Assembly (NCBI GenBank): GCA_036946625.1
Contig: JAQIIU010000002.1
Location: 1,594,001-1,658,000, forward strand
Source: Methylorubrum populi
GTDB lineage: Bacteria > Pseudomonadota > Alphaproteobacteria > Rhizobiales > Beijerinckiaceae
Length of the DNA: 64,000 nt
Direction: 5' to 3'
Below, piece after piece: positions 16,269-24,834 of the stretch. Both the position numbers and the translations under genes were made by a program. The notes below the pieces were generated by a model. That model searched no databases. It worked only from the letters and a program-made list of their open reading frames with translations, and was not told the origin of the DNA. Each line of letters begins with the position of its first letter. Position 1 is the first letter of the stretch.

Positions 16269-17211
16269 ACACCAGATACTGCTCGCTGATCGCCGCGCCG
16301 AGCCCGTTGTTCTCGGCGATGAAGCCCTGGATGAACTCGTGCAGGCCCGAGGCGAAGATGCGCTCGATGTCGGCGCCGCCGAGCTTCGCCCGCATGTTGC
16401 TCGCCAGACGCTGGCTCTCGCCGCGGCGGCCGTAGGCGTCGGCGATCAGGTCGAGATGCTCCACCAGCATCCGGTAGCAGCTCGCGAGCGAGCGCGGCAT
16501 CTCGGTATTGAAGATCAGCAGGTCGGCCACCAGCAGCGGCTTGATGCTCTCGCGGTAGACCCAGTGATAGGCGTTGAAGGCCGAGACCTCGCGCAGGATC
16601 GTGGTCCACTGGAAGTAGTCGAGCGAGCCGCCGACCCGCTCGGAGGCCGGCAGCAGGATCTGGTACTTCACGTCGAGGATGCGCGCGGTGTTGTCCGCCC
16701 GCTCGATCGCGGTGCCGGCCCGGGTGAACCAGTAGGCGTCGTTGCGCAGCATCGTCCGGTAGGCCGAGCCGTCGAAGGTGAGCGAGACCCGCTTCACCCA
16801 GTCGAGGAACTGCGTGAGCTCTTCGCGCGAGAGGTCGCGGCCCTCGTAGGCGCGCAGTTCGAGCCACGCACCGTTGATCGTGTCCCACATCTCGGTGGTG
16901 AGCGCCGTGCGGATCGAGCGGGCGTTCTCCCGCGCCGTGGCGAGGCAGGAGCGGATCGAGGACGGGTTGTGGGGCGAAAACGCCAGGAAGTTGCAGACCG
17001 TGTGCTCGTTGACCGCGTCGTAGAGCGTCTTGAACAGTTCGGGATCGCCCGCCGAGGACAGGGCCGAGGCCCACTCGTTCGAGGTGCGCCCGCCGTAGCT
17101 CGACGGCAGCGCCGTGAGCCGCAGGGCCGCGTCGAGGATGCGGGCCAGGAAATCCGCCCGCTCGGCGTAGCGCGAGAGCCAGTAGAGATTGTCGGCAGTC
17201 CGGGACAGCAT
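16267..17211 (-). CDS. Alpha-E domain protein (DUF403)
   Basis: 314 aa, all-helical alpha-E family, beginning MLSRTADNLYWLSRYAERAD, with RTALTTEMWDTINGAWLEL and the C-terminal HEFIQGFIAENNGLG. Members are almost always encoded next to a circularly permuted ATP-grasp protein and a transglutaminase-like protein, as here. The biochemical role is not established; proposed to act with the ATP-grasp enzyme in peptide or isopeptide bond synthesis. The upstream ATP-grasp gene ends 107 bp away. The stop codon abuts the R3 repeat. Confidence 0.9.
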   Translation of the reverse strand: MLSRTADNLYWLSRYAERADFLARILDAALRLTALPSSYGGRTSNEWASALSSAGDPELFKTLYDAVNEHTVCNFLAFSPHNPSSIRSCLATARENARSIRTALTTEMWDTINGAWLELRAYEGRDLSREELTQFLDWVKRVSLTFDGSAYRTMLRNDAYWFTRAGTAIERADNTARILDVKYQILLPASERVGGSLDYFQWTTILREVSAFNAYHWVYRESIKPLLVADLLIFNTEMPRSLASCYRMLVEHLDLIADAYGRRGESQRLASNMRAKLGGADIERIFASGLHEFIQGFIAENNGLGAAISEQYLV

Positions 17212-17318
17212 GGGGTCAGCTCGCGGGCGCGGTGGCGACCGGGGCGGCATCTGCGCGGTGTTTCGGCACCGACGCCGCCCGGCTCGCCTGAAAATTGCAA
17301 AACGATCGGGCAAATCGC

Positions 17319-18773
17319 TCAGGCATCGAGCACCCAGGTGTCCTTGGTGCCGCCGCCCTGGCTCGAATTGACCACGAGCGAGCCCTCCTTCAGGGCGACG
17401 CGGGTCAGCCCGCCCGGCACGATGCGGATCTCGTCGGCGCCGGCCAGCACGAAGGGGCGCAGGTCGACGTGGCGCGGGGCCACGCCCGAGGCGACGAAGG
17501 TCGGACAGGTGGAAAGCGAGAGCGTCGGCTGGGCGATGAAGTTGTCCGGCGCGTGGCGCAGTTTTTTCGCGAACTCGTCGATCTCGCGGCGCGTCGCGTG
17601 CGGGCCCACCAGCATGCCGTAGCCGCCCGAGCCGTTGACCTCCTTCACCACGAGGTCCTTGAGGTTGTCCATCACGTAGGAGAACGCTTCCCTCTCGCGG
17701 CAGCGATGGGTCGGTACGTTGTGCAGGATCGGCGCCTCGCCGGTGAAGAATTTCACGATTTCCGGCATGTAGCTGTAGACGGCCTTGTCGTCCGAGATAC
17801 CGGTGCCGACGGCATTCGAGAGCGTGACGTTGCCGCGCTCGTAGGCGTTCATCAATCCTGGCACGCCGAGCACGGAATCGGGCCTGAAGACGAGGGGATC
17901 CAAAAAGTCGTCGTCGAGGCGGCGGTAGATCACGTCGACGCGGCGCGGCCCCTCGGTGGTGCGCATGTAGACGATCTCGTCCTTGGTGAAGAGGTCGCCC
18001 GCCTCCACCAGCTCGACGCCGAGCTTGTCGGCCAGGAACGAGTGCTCGTAGAACGCCGAGTTGTAGCGGCCGGGGGTGAGCAGCACCACGGTCGGGTCGC
18101 GGGTGGCGGAGGCCGGCGCGAGGCTGCGCAGGGTCGCGAGCAGGGCGTCGGGATAGTTCTCGACCGGCGCGACGCGGTGGCGGGAGAACAGTTCGGGGAA
18201 GAGCCGCATCATCACTTCGCGGTTCTCCAGCATGTAGGAGACGCCGGACGGGGTGCGGGCGTTGTCCTCCAGCACGAAGAAGTCGTTCTCGCCCGTCCGC
18301 ACGATGTCGATGCCGGCGATGTGGACGTAGAGGTCGTGCGGCACGTCGAAGGCGCGCATCTCCATGCGGTAATGCGGGTTGCGGTAGACGAGGTCGGGCG
18401 GGATGATCCCCGCCTTGATGCACTCCTCAGGCCCGTAGATGTCGTTGATGAAGGCGTTGAGTGCGCTCACCCGCTGCTTGAGGCCGCGCTCGAGAAAGTC
18501 CCATTCGGGCTTGGTCAGCACCCGCGGGATGATGTCGAAGGGGATCAGCCGCTCGGTCGACTCGTTGGCGCCGTAGACCGCGAAGGTGATGCCGATGCGC
18601 CGGAACAGCATCTCGGCCTGGCTGCGGCGGGTGTGGAAGTGCTCCGGCGGCGTCTTGTCGAGCCAGGCCTTGAGGATGTCGTAGGCCTCCCGCACGCTGG
18701 CCGGATCGGACTGAGCCGGGTCGGGCCGGCCCTCCCCTCCCCCGTTCATCTCGTCGAACGCCGTGAGCGCCAT
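17319..18773 (-). CDS. Circularly permuted ATP-grasp type 2 protein
   Basis: 484 aa. Family blocks seen: GITFAVYGANESTERLIPFD, PRVLTKPEWDFLERGLKQR, FINDIYG, VLEDNARTPSGVSYMLENRE, VVLLTPGRYNSAFYEHSFLA, and VVKEVNGSGGYGMLVGP. The last resembles a glycine-rich ATP-binding strand. Expected to be a carboxylate-amine ligase using ATP; the substrate is unknown. Start ATG 18773 (MALTAFDEMNGG) chosen over an earlier in-frame codon at 18824. First gene of the leftward ATP-grasp, alpha-E, transglutaminase, Anbu set. Confidence 0.92.
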   Translation of the reverse strand: MALTAFDEMNGGGEGRPDPAQSDPASVREAYDILKAWLDKTPPEHFHTRRSQAEMLFRRIGITFAVYGANESTERLIPFDIIPRVLTKPEWDFLERGLKQRVSALNAFINDIYGPEECIKAGIIPPDLVYRNPHYRMEMRAFDVPHDLYVHIAGIDIVRTGENDFFVLEDNARTPSGVSYMLENREVMMRLFPELFSRHRVAPVENYPDALLATLRSLAPASATRDPTVVLLTPGRYNSAFYEHSFLADKLGVELVEAGDLFTKDEIVYMRTTEGPRRVDVIYRRLDDDFLDPLVFRPDSVLGVPGLMNAYERGNVTLSNAVGTGISDDKAVYSYMPEIVKFFTGEAPILHNVPTHRCREREAFSYVMDNLKDLVVKEVNGSGGYGMLVGPHATRREIDEFAKKLRHAPDNFIAQPTLSLSTCPTFVASGVAPRHVDLRPFVLAGADEIRIVPGGLTRVALKEGSLVVNSSQGGGTKDTWVLDA

Positions 18774-18964
18774 CCGCGCGATTCCCCCTGATGTCTCGTC
18801 CCGATGGAGCAAGAGGCAGGCCACCCCGAAAGGATACCGCTTACCCCGTCCGGCCTCGCCTCAACCTGCCGTGGCACCCTACCCCGGGCAACGGCGCCCG
18901 CGCCCCGCTCGGCGGCGGGTTTGTCGGACAACCTGTCATCGATGTAGCGGACGGAGCGCGCGCG

Positions 18965-19009
18965 CCTAGAGCCTCGTCCTGGATACCGGATCCAGGACGA
19001 GGCTCTAGG
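18965..19009. repeat. Perfect 20-bp inverted repeat with T-tract
   Basis: Arms CCTAGAGCCTCGTCCTGGAT and its exact complement, loop ACCGG, then TTTTTG on the + strand. It looks like a strong rho-independent terminator, but for + strand transcription, and no + gene ends upstream. A degenerate version (CCTCGTCCTGGACATCGG...) at about 26787 also precedes an R1 unit, so I read it as a module of a composite dispersed repeat. Confidence 0.7.
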
Positions 19010-19020
19010 TTTTTGATTCC

Positions 19021-19070
19021 GCATCGTCTTTTCAGACAGGCCGGCCGCCGCCTTTCGGGACGATGCCCTA
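19021..19070. repeat. R1 palindromic repeat, variant copy
   Basis: GCATCGTCTTTTCAGACAGG ... CTTTCGGGACGATGCCC; one arm has drifted so the stem is imperfect. Downstream of radC. Confidence 0.7.
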
Positions 19071-19109
19071 CCTCGCGGCCATGCTCGCCTCGCCGGCCCG
19101 CGCCGGGCG

Positions 19110-19862
19110 TCAGATCAGCTTGAGCCCCTTCAGGCTGGCATGCCCGTCGCGGCCGAGGATGACGTGGTCGTGCACCACGATGCCGAGCGGGTCGAGCACC
19201 GAGACGATCTCCCGCGTCATGCGGATGTCGGCGCCCGACGGCGTCGGATCGCCGGACGGGTGGTTGTGGGCGAGGATGATCGCGGTGGCGGCGAGTTCGA
19301 GGGCCCGGCGGGCGACCTCGCGGGGATAGACCGGGGTGTGGTCGACGGTGCCGCGCCCCTGCACCTCGTCGGCGATCAGGTGGTTGCGCCGGTCGAGGAA
19401 CAGCACCCGGAACTCTTCGCGGCCCGAGAAGGCCATGGTGGCGCGCAGGTACTCGATGACGGCGCTCCACGCGGAGAGGAGCGGGCGCGCGGCGATGGCC
19501 CCCCGCGCCAGCCGCCGGCCCGCGGCCTCGATCAGCTTCAGGTCGGCGGCGACGCCGGCGCTGACGCCCTCGACCTCGGCGAGCCGGGCGGGATCGGCGC
19601 TGACGACTTCGGCGAACGAGCCGAACCGGCGGATCAGCGCCTTGGCCAGCGGCTTCACGTCCCGCCGCGGGATCGCGCGGAACAGGGCGAGTTCGAGCAG
19701 TTCGTAATCGGCCAGAGCCTCGGCGCCGGCTTCCGCGAAGCGGGCGCGCAGGCGTTCGCGGTGGCCGTGATAGTGCGGCGCCTCCCCGGCGGCCGACACC
19801 GTCGCGGCCGACGCCTCGGAGAGGCCCGGCAGGGCGGGCGGTTCGGCCGTCCGGCGGGCCAT
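19110..19862 (-). CDS. radC: RadC family JAMM-domain protein
   Basis: 250 aa. An N-terminal helix-hairpin-helix-like UPF0758 region has [20 protein letters not shown] and [20 protein letters not shown]. The JAMM/MPN+ metalloprotease-like domain carries Glu166 ([20 protein letters not shown]) and the zinc signature [14 protein letters not shown] with His199, His201 and Asp212. Once called a DNA repair protein; the molecular function is unsettled. Located 10 bp after map and in the same direction, so probably co-transcribed. Confidence 0.93.
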   Translation of the reverse strand: MARRTAEPPALPGLSEASAATVSAAGEAPHYHGHRERLRARFAEAGAEALADYELLELALFRAIPRRDVKPLAKALIRRFGSFAEVVSADPARLAEVEGVSAGVAADLKLIEAAGRRLARGAIAARPLLSAWSAVIEYLRATMAFSGREEFRVLFLDRRNHLIADEVQGRGTVDHTPVYPREVARRALELAATAIILAHNHPSGDPTPSGADIRMTREIVSVLDPLGIVVHDHVILGRDGHASLKGLKLI

Positions 19863-19872
19863 GCTCGCCTCG

Positions 19873-20712
19873 TCAGGTTTCGGACGCGCCCTGCGGCTTC
19901 GGCTGGTCGAGCCCCTTGGGCGAGAGGGTGAAGATCTCGAAGCCGTCCTCCGTCACCGCCACCGTGTGCTCGAACTGGGCCGAAAGCGAACGGTCGCGGG
20001 TCACGGCGGTCCAGCCGTCGGAGAGCACCTTCACCGCCGGGCGGCCGAGATTGATCATCGGCTCGACGGTGAAGAACTGTCCCGGCTTCAGGGGCACGTC
20101 GTAGCTCGCCTCGACGTAGTGCAGGATGGTCGGCGCGTCGTGGTAGACGCGGCCGAGCCCGTGGCCGCAGAAATCGCGCACCACCGAGCAGCGCTCGGAT
20201 TCGGCGTAGGTCTGGATGGCGAGGCCGATGTCGTTGGTGGAACCGCCGGGCTTCACCGCGCGGATGCCGCGCATCAGCGCCTCGTAGGTGATCTCGCACA
20301 GGCGCTGCGCCTTGCGCGGCACCTCGCCGATATAGGCCATGCGGCTCGAATCCCCGTGCCAGCCGTCGAGGATCAGGCAGATGTCGAGGTTGACGATGTC
20401 GCCCTCGCGCAGGGGCTTGTCGTTGGGGATGCCGTGGCAGACGACGTGGTTGATCGAGGTGCAGATCGACTTGCGGTAGCCGCGGTAGAACAGCGAGGCC
20501 GGATAGGCGCCGTGGTCCATCCCGAACTCGAAGGCCAGCTTATCCAGATGCTCGGTCGTCACGCCGGGCCGGGCGGCCTCGACCAGAAGGTCGAGCGCCT
20601 CCGCCGTGAGGCGGCCGGCGCGGCGCATCCCCTCGAACCCCTCCGGTCCGTGGATCGGCGGCTCGGGGGCGCGGCGCCCGCCTTCGGCGACGGCTTGCTC
20701 TTCACGGCTCAT
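19873..20712 (-). CDS. map: Type I methionine aminopeptidase
   Basis: Removes N-terminal Met from nascent proteins (279 aa). Metal ligands and motifs: [21 protein letters not shown], Asp pair in [19 protein letters not shown], His in [18 protein letters not shown], Glu in [10 protein letters not shown] and Glu in [18 protein letters not shown] 20712 chosen; TTG 20739 would add nine residues. There is a short Pro-rich N-terminal lead, longer than in the E. coli enzyme. Followed directly by radC. Confidence 0.96.
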   Translation of the reverse strand: MSREEQAVAEGGRRAPEPPIHGPEGFEGMRRAGRLTAEALDLLVEAARPGVTTEHLDKLAFEFGMDHGAYPASLFYRGYRKSICTSINHVVCHGIPNDKPLREGDIVNLDICLILDGWHGDSSRMAYIGEVPRKAQRLCEITYEALMRGIRAVKPGGSTNDIGLAIQTYAESERCSVVRDFCGHGLGRVYHDAPTILHYVEASYDVPLKPGQFFTVEPMINLGRPAVKVLSDGWTAVTRDRSLSAQFEHTVAVTEDGFEIFTLSPKGLDQPKPQGASET

Positions 20713-20953
20713 GGGAGGATCGGGCGCTGGCGAGGACAATTCGAGGCGGTCGAGAACGTCTTACGCCGCCCCGGGGCCGGCGCCAACCCGAGCGCGCGTT
20801 CCGTCGGGGCCATCGCTTGAAGCGATCGCCCTGGTTTTTTAAGGCCTCGGTCGCCGAAGGCGCCCTTCGCAACGGACCCGAGCCAGGGCGCCCCTGTCTA
20901 GGATTGCGGCCGCGAACGCGCTAGACCATCGGCTCGATCTTCAGGGACGTGCG
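20713..20953. other. Divergent intergenic region map / zinc-finger gene
   Basis: 241 bp. An inverted pair CGCCCTGG (about 20826) and CCAGGGCG (about 20892) could form a long-range stem. Nothing coding is visible. It must contain divergent promoters. Confidence 0.35.
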
Positions 20954-21220
20954 ATGGCTGACAAGGCGGTTCCCCACTTCCACAACCAAGCCGGCATGAG
21001 CGTGATCGCGGTGGGCTCGAAGGAGCTCATGTGCATCGGCGCGCTGCCGCCCTTCGATCACCCGCACGTCTTCCTCGACATGGGCAGCGACACCGAGATC
21101 ATCTGCCAGTACTGCTCGACCCTGTTCCGCTACGATCCGAAGCTGAAGCCGGGCACGGCGGAGCCGGCCGGGTGCGCGTGGCACGACGAGGCGTCCGAAG
21201 AGACCTCCAAGGCGGCCTGA
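20954..21220 (+). CDS. Zinc-finger CHCC domain protein
   Basis: 88 aa, with the zf-CHCC pattern also found in mitochondrial complex I subunit NDUFS6: Cys27, His38, Cys51 and Cys54 (ICQYCSTLFRYDP). Opens MADKAVPHFHNQAGMSVIAV. Small alphaproteobacterial homologues are conserved and sometimes counted as complex I accessory proteins. 16 bp before the monooxygenase gene, same direction. Confidence 0.87.
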   Translation: MADKAVPHFHNQAGMSVIAVGSKELMCIGALPPFDHPHVFLDMGSDTEIICQYCSTLFRYDPKLKPGTAEPAGCAWHDEASEETSKAA

Positions 21221-21236
21221 CGGGCCGGGCCTCCCC

Positions 21237-22424
21237 GTGGCGGCGCTCTCCATCGTCATCGTCGGCGCGGGCATCGGCGGGCTCACCGCCGCCCTGGCGC
21301 TCGCCGATGCGGGGCATGCGATCACGCTGATCGAGCGCCGCACCGGTTTCTCCGAGGTCGGGGCCGGGCTCCAGCTCTCGCCGAACGCCAGCGCCGTGCT
21401 GATCGGCCTCGGCCTCGGGGCGGCCCTGCGCCGGGCCGGCGACGAGCCGCCGGGCGTCACCGTGCGGGCGCTCGCCACCGGCCGCGTCATCGGCGGCATC
21501 CGGCTGGGCCCGGGCCTGCGCGAGCGCCACGGCGCGCCCTATTACGTGCTGCACCGGGCCGACCTTCAGACCATCCTGCTCGATGCCGTGCGCGGGCGTC
21601 CCGGCATCCGCCTCTGCGTCGGGCGCGAGGTCTCGGATCTCACCGAGCGCGAGGACGGCGTCGGCCTGACGATGAAGAGCGTCGCCGGCGACCGCAGCGA
21701 GACCTTGAACGCCGATCTCGTCGTCGGTGCGGACGGCGTGCGCTCGAACCTGCGCCGACGTTTCGACGGGCGCCCCTTGCAACTCCATCGGCAGGCGGCG
21801 TGGCGGGCGGTGATCCCGCGGGAGGCGGCGCCGGAGACCCTTCAGGGCAGCGAAACCGGCCTGTGGCTGGGACGCGGGCGCCACGTCGTCCACTACCCGA
21901 TCAACGGCGGCAGGCGGCTCAACGTCGTGGCGATCGCGCCCGAGCGCGACGGCGACGAGGATTGGGGCCGTCTCGGCGACCCGGCGGCCCTGCGCGGCCA
22001 TTTTCCGGACGCGGCCCCCCCGCTGATGGCGCTGCTCGGCCTGCCCGATACCTGGGTGGTGTGGTCTCTGGTGGACCGCCCGGCGGCGCGGCCGATGGCG
22101 CGGGGCCGGATCGCCCTGCTCGGCGACGCCGCCCACCCGGTGCTGCCCTTCCTGGCCCAGGGTGCGGCGCTCGCCATCGAGGACGCCGCGGTGCTGGCGT
22201 CGAGCCTCGCGGCCCACGCCGCCGTTCCGGAGGCGCTGGCCGCCTACGCCGCGGCACGCCAGCCCCGGGTCCGCGCGGTGCAGCGCGCCGCCCGCCGCAA
22301 CGGCCGCTTCTACCACGCCGGCCGCCTGATCGGCCTGGCCCGGGACACGGCGATGCGGCGCCTGGGGCCCGAGGGCATGAGTGCGCGCTACGCCTGGGTC
22401 TACGGCTGGCACCCGCCCGCTTGA
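21237..22424 (+). CDS. FAD-dependent monooxygenase (salicylate hydroxylase-like)
   Basis: 395 aa class A flavoprotein hydroxylase. Dinucleotide-binding VIVGAGIGGLTAALALADAG near residue 10, then RTGFSEVGAGLQLSPNAS, the middle GADGVRSNLR motif, and the second FAD motif GRIALLGDAAHPVLPFLAQGA. Likely NAD(P)H-dependent oxidation of an aromatic or similar substrate; I cannot tell which from the sequence. GTG start 21237 lies just after the zinc-finger gene. The tRNA-Leu gene follows 33 bp downstream. Confidence 0.87.
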   Translation: MAALSIVIVGAGIGGLTAALALADAGHAITLIERRTGFSEVGAGLQLSPNASAVLIGLGLGAALRRAGDEPPGVTVRALATGRVIGGIRLGPGLRERHGAPYYVLHRADLQTILLDAVRGRPGIRLCVGREVSDLTEREDGVGLTMKSVAGDRSETLNADLVVGADGVRSNLRRRFDGRPLQLHRQAAWRAVIPREAAPETLQGSETGLWLGRGRHVVHYPINGGRRLNVVAIAPERDGDEDWGRLGDPAALRGHFPDAAPPLMALLGLPDTWVVWSLVDRPAARPMARGRIALLGDAAHPVLPFLAQGAALAIEDAAVLASSLAAHAAVPEALAAYAAARQPRVRAVQRAARRNGRFYHAGRLIGLARDTAMRRLGPEGMSARYAWVYGWHPPA

Positions 22425-22457
22425 TCTGCCCGCACCGGCCCGCTACCGCTGCCTTAT

Positions 22458-22544
22458 GCGGACGTGGCGAAACCGGTAGACGCACGAGACTTAAAATCTT
22501 GCGGTCGCAAGGCTGTGCGGGTTCGAGTCCCGCCGTCCGCACCA
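22458..22544 (+). tRNA. tRNA-Leu (anticodon UAA)
   Basis: 87 nt with acceptor stem GCGGACG / CGTCCGC, long variable arm typical of class II tRNAs, T-loop GGTTCGAGTCC and encoded CCA. The anticodon loop CTTAAAA gives UAA. Its 3' end is the left boundary of a decayed integrative element, a usual attachment site. Confidence 0.95.
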
Positions 22545-23750
22545 CGGATTTGAAATTGCAAGCCCCGCCAGTAAGATACTGGCAGACAGGTGTTTTTCGG
22601 CGCCCACCGCTACAAAGGGCGCTACAAAGTGGCCGTTCCCATGACATCCCTGAGCCGCGCCGCGAATGGCGATTGGTTCGCCCGCAAAGGCATCCCTAAG
22701 GACATCCGAGCGGCCTACAAGGCGGCCTACGGCGTGGCCCAGGAGGAGCGTTTCCGTCGCCCTGTTTGGTCCCGGCATTTGGTGGAGCGGGTTTGACCTG
22801 AAGCGGCCGGGCTCAGCGGACCATGCCTTGCAGATGGCTTCGTAGGGCGTGAGGCCGCGCAGGGTCTTCAAACGGCGTGCGAAGTTGTAGGCGCTGACAA
22901 AGTCGGCCAAGTGCGCACGGAGTTGCGCGTGGCTGTCGTAATGGTAGCGCTTGACCGTCGCGTCCTTGATCGTGCGGTTCATCCGCTCGACCTGACCGTT
23001 CGTCCAGGGGTGGCGCGGTTTGGTCAGCCGATGGTCGATATCGTTGCGGGCGCAGGCAAGTTCGAAGCTGTGGGCTCGGAAGGTCTCGCCGGCTACAATC
23101 GCCTCCTTGATGACGGAAGCGGCCGAGGCGACGTTGCCGGGCGTGGTGAAGTGGGTGCCGTTGTCGGTGAGCACCGTGTGCACCTTGTAAGGCACGGCCT
23201 CGATGAGATGGCGGAGGAAGTCACCTGCGACCCGCCGCGTGGCCTTCTCGTGGAGCTCAACGAAGGCGAACTTGGTCGTGCGGTCGATAGCGACGAGCAG
23301 GTAGAGTCGCCCTTCGGCTGTGTGAACCTCGGCCAGATCGATGTGGAAATAGCCGAGCGGGCAGGTCTTGAAGCGTGACCGCTTGGGCTTGTCACCGTCG
23401 ACCTCCGGCAGTCGGCTGATGCCGTGGCGCTGCAGGCACCGATGCAGCGACGAACGGGTCAGGTGCGGGATCGTCGCCTGGAGCGCGTAGAGGCAGTCGT
23501 CCAACGGCAGGAGCGTATGGCGGCGAAAGGCGACGACGACCGCCTCGTCCTCCTGTGACAGCACCGTCGAGCGGGGATCCTTCGGACCCGTGCGCTGATC
23601 GGCGACCGAGGTCCGCTGCCGCCACTTGGCGACCGTCTTCCGGTTGATCCCGTAGCGCTTCGAGAGCGCCCTCAGGCTCGCTTGACTATGCTGGATCGCT
23701 CGACGGACTGCCTCCGTCGTGGTGGCGCTGCCGTGAAGAACTTGGCCCAT
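22491..23750 (-). CDS. IS481-like transposase, reading through the IS end
   Basis: The IS-encoded part begins MGQVLHGSATTTEAVRRAIQ (ATG 23750, GGAGGG seven bases upstream). An N-terminal helix-turn-helix (SLRALSKRYGINRKTVAKWR) is followed by an rve/DDE core: Asp in YFHIDLAEVHT, Asp in VLTDNGTHF, Glu in WTNGQVERMNRT. No stop codon occurs before the IS terminus, so the frame crosses the inverted repeat and runs antisense through the integrase stub into the tRNA, adding about 89 meaningless residues (419 aa in total). Compare copy 2, where flanking DNA gives a stop at once. Confidence 0.85.
   Translation of the reverse strand: MGQVLHGSATTTEAVRRAIQHSQASLRALSKRYGINRKTVAKWRQRTSVADQRTGPKDPRSTVLSQEDEAVVVAFRRHTLLPLDDCLYALQATIPHLTRSSLHRCLQRHGISRLPEVDGDKPKRSRFKTCPLGYFHIDLAEVHTAEGRLYLLVAIDRTTKFAFVELHEKATRRVAGDFLRHLIEAVPYKVHTVLTDNGTHFTTPGNVASAASVIKEAIVAGETFRAHSFELACARNDIDHRLTKPRHPWTNGQVERMNRTIKDATVKRYHYDSHAQLRAHLADFVSAYNFARRLKTLRGLTPYEAICKAWSAEPGRFRSNPLHQMPGPNRATETLLLGHAVGRLVGRSDVLRDAFAGEPIAIRGAAQGCHGNGHFVAPFVAVGAEKHLSASILLAGLAISNPWCGRRDSNPHSLATARF
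22641..22762 (+). pseudogene. Tyrosine integrase, 5' stub interrupted by IS
   Basis: Frame MTSLSRAANGDWFARKGIPK continues for about 41 codons, resembling the N-terminal part of phage-type integrases found beside tRNA genes (GDWFARKGIPKDIRAAY pattern). It is cut at the left end of the IS481-like element (22763). The catalytic domain is not found on the other side of the IS, so the gene is lost rather than simply split. Confidence 0.7.
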
Positions 23751-23806
23751 AGCGCGTCCCTCCACTCCAACGTGAAGAGTGCACCATCAAACCCTGGGAT
23801 CAAACA
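22763..23806 (-). mobile_element. IS481-like insertion sequence, copy 1
   Basis: 1044 bp. Ends are imperfect inverted repeats: TGTTTGGTCCCGGCATTTGG at the left and, read inward, TGTTTGATCCCAGGGTTTGA at the right. Appears identical to 37507-38550 in the same orientation. Flanks TCGCCC and TCAAGC show no target-site duplication. One transposase gene fills it. Confidence 0.92.
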
Positions 23807-23879
23807 TCAAGCGCGAGGCTGGGACGGCGGTTCGATCTCCGGGCCGCCGTTCTCTTGTGCGATGCCTGCAAAGTCGTTT

Positions 23880-24419
23880 TCAGGTTCCGCGCGGGATGCG
23901 AACACTGATGCCCGAGCCGGGACCGGGCGGAATACCTAATGCGGTCTCCACCCCAACGCTGCCCCGAACGTCAATAAGAAGCACTTCTGGATCAACAAGG
24001 AGCCCAATCAATCGCTCAGACTCGGGGCGTGGTTGGGCAACCTGTTTGGCTCTATAAACCTCAAGCCTAGGGATACCGTTTGCTATTGCCCTTCGGCTTA
24101 GGCCGCGGACGTAGAACCGATTGAACTCACTCTCAGCTAGAACTTCGGCTGCATTGTGCGGCACTTTAACTTGGGTAAAGCCACTTTTCGTCCGTCGCAT
24201 TGTCGTAGCGGTCAGCGACGTTGTAGACCTGAGCTGCGAAGCTAAGCCGTCGTCTGAGCCGTTTCTGGCTGCATCTCGAAGATAGTCCGGCCAGTTGCCC
24301 TGTGCTTGCTGGGTCAGATATGCGCTGATGTAGAGCTTTTCCTCCGCCGCATCCATCTCGATTTCTTCGAGCATGAAGGCACGCGTCTCAGCAACCAAGT
24401 TCTCGAAATTCAGTCCCAT
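23880..24419 (-). CDS. Conserved hypothetical protein of integrative elements
   Basis: 179 aa, start MGLNFENLVAETRAFMLEEI (ATG 24419). Other blocks: EFNRFYVRGLSRRAIANGIP, VYRAKQVAQPRPESERLIG, VDPEVLLIDVRG, and a C-terminal ALGIPPGPGSGISVRIP. I recall similar proteins from phage and integrative elements but cannot assign a function. Base composition is visibly lower in GC than neighbouring core genes, fitting foreign origin. The 3' end lies 74 bp from the IS. Confidence 0.65.
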   Translation of the reverse strand: MGLNFENLVAETRAFMLEEIEMDAAEEKLYISAYLTQQAQGNWPDYLRDAARNGSDDGLASQLRSTTSLTATTMRRTKSGFTQVKVPHNAAEVLAESEFNRFYVRGLSRRAIANGIPRLEVYRAKQVAQPRPESERLIGLLVDPEVLLIDVRGSVGVETALGIPPGPGSGISVRIPRGT

Positions 24420-24834
24420 AGCTCTCACACATTTATAAGTAACAACATTGAAAAAAACATCGACTGGCAGTGATTCGTCAACGATTAAATACCAACTTTC
24501 TTGTGGTTTAGTGATTTAACTCAGATTAATACAATTATGATTGCCACGAAACATAGCACCATAGAGTACGACAACGAGTTGCCAAAATATCAAATGTGCT
24601 TTGCCGCTGGATTTTACCGAAATATTTTTGGCAAAAATCTGAGAGGGCATCGATCAATCGGCACGCACGTAATTCCCCCCGTGCCCCCTGGGGTGTCCGC
24701 CTCCGCCCACCCAGGCACGCGCCCGCCCGCGGCATCGAGCACGCCCGCACAGGCGCGTTCAGCGGCACGTGAGCACGCGCGGAGAGACGACCCTAGATTG
24801 GCACGGGATATCGCCGAGGCTGGAGGTTTGAGAC
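24420..24834. other. AT-rich non-coding stretch in the integrative remnant
   Basis: About 415 bp. The first 260 bp are strikingly AT-rich for this window (for example ATTTATAAGTAACAACATTG and ACTCAGATTAATACAATTAT), then GC rises again. No convincing gene. It contains the upstream region of the leftward hypothetical gene and is a good candidate for H-NS/MucR-type silencer binding (inference). Confidence 0.5.

Larger units (their letters stand above)
18774..19109. other. Intergenic region upstream of the ATP-grasp cluster
   Basis: 336 bp between radC (leftward) and the ATP-grasp gene (leftward). It holds a perfect 20-bp-stem palindrome at 18965-19009 followed by an R1 repeat at 19021-19070. 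The cluster promoter should be near 18774-18960, but I see no convincing hexamers. Confidence 0.5.

Noticed and set aside
18965..19015. Rho-independent terminator with T-run
   Set aside because: Stem and T-tract fit, but orientation serves no upstream + gene and the same palindrome recurs beside R1 at 26787, so a repeat is the better reading.
22545..22600. Direct repeat of the tRNA 3' end marking attR near 23820 (GGGACGGCGGTTCGATCTCC)
   Set aside because: Only a loose resemblance to the T-arm; not an exact repeat of the tRNA end.
22458..22762. C-terminal extension of transposase copy 1 ending in a SNPHSLATARF-type peptide
   Set aside because: This is the antisense translation of tRNA-Leu and the integrase stub, a frequent annotation artefact, not a protein domain.
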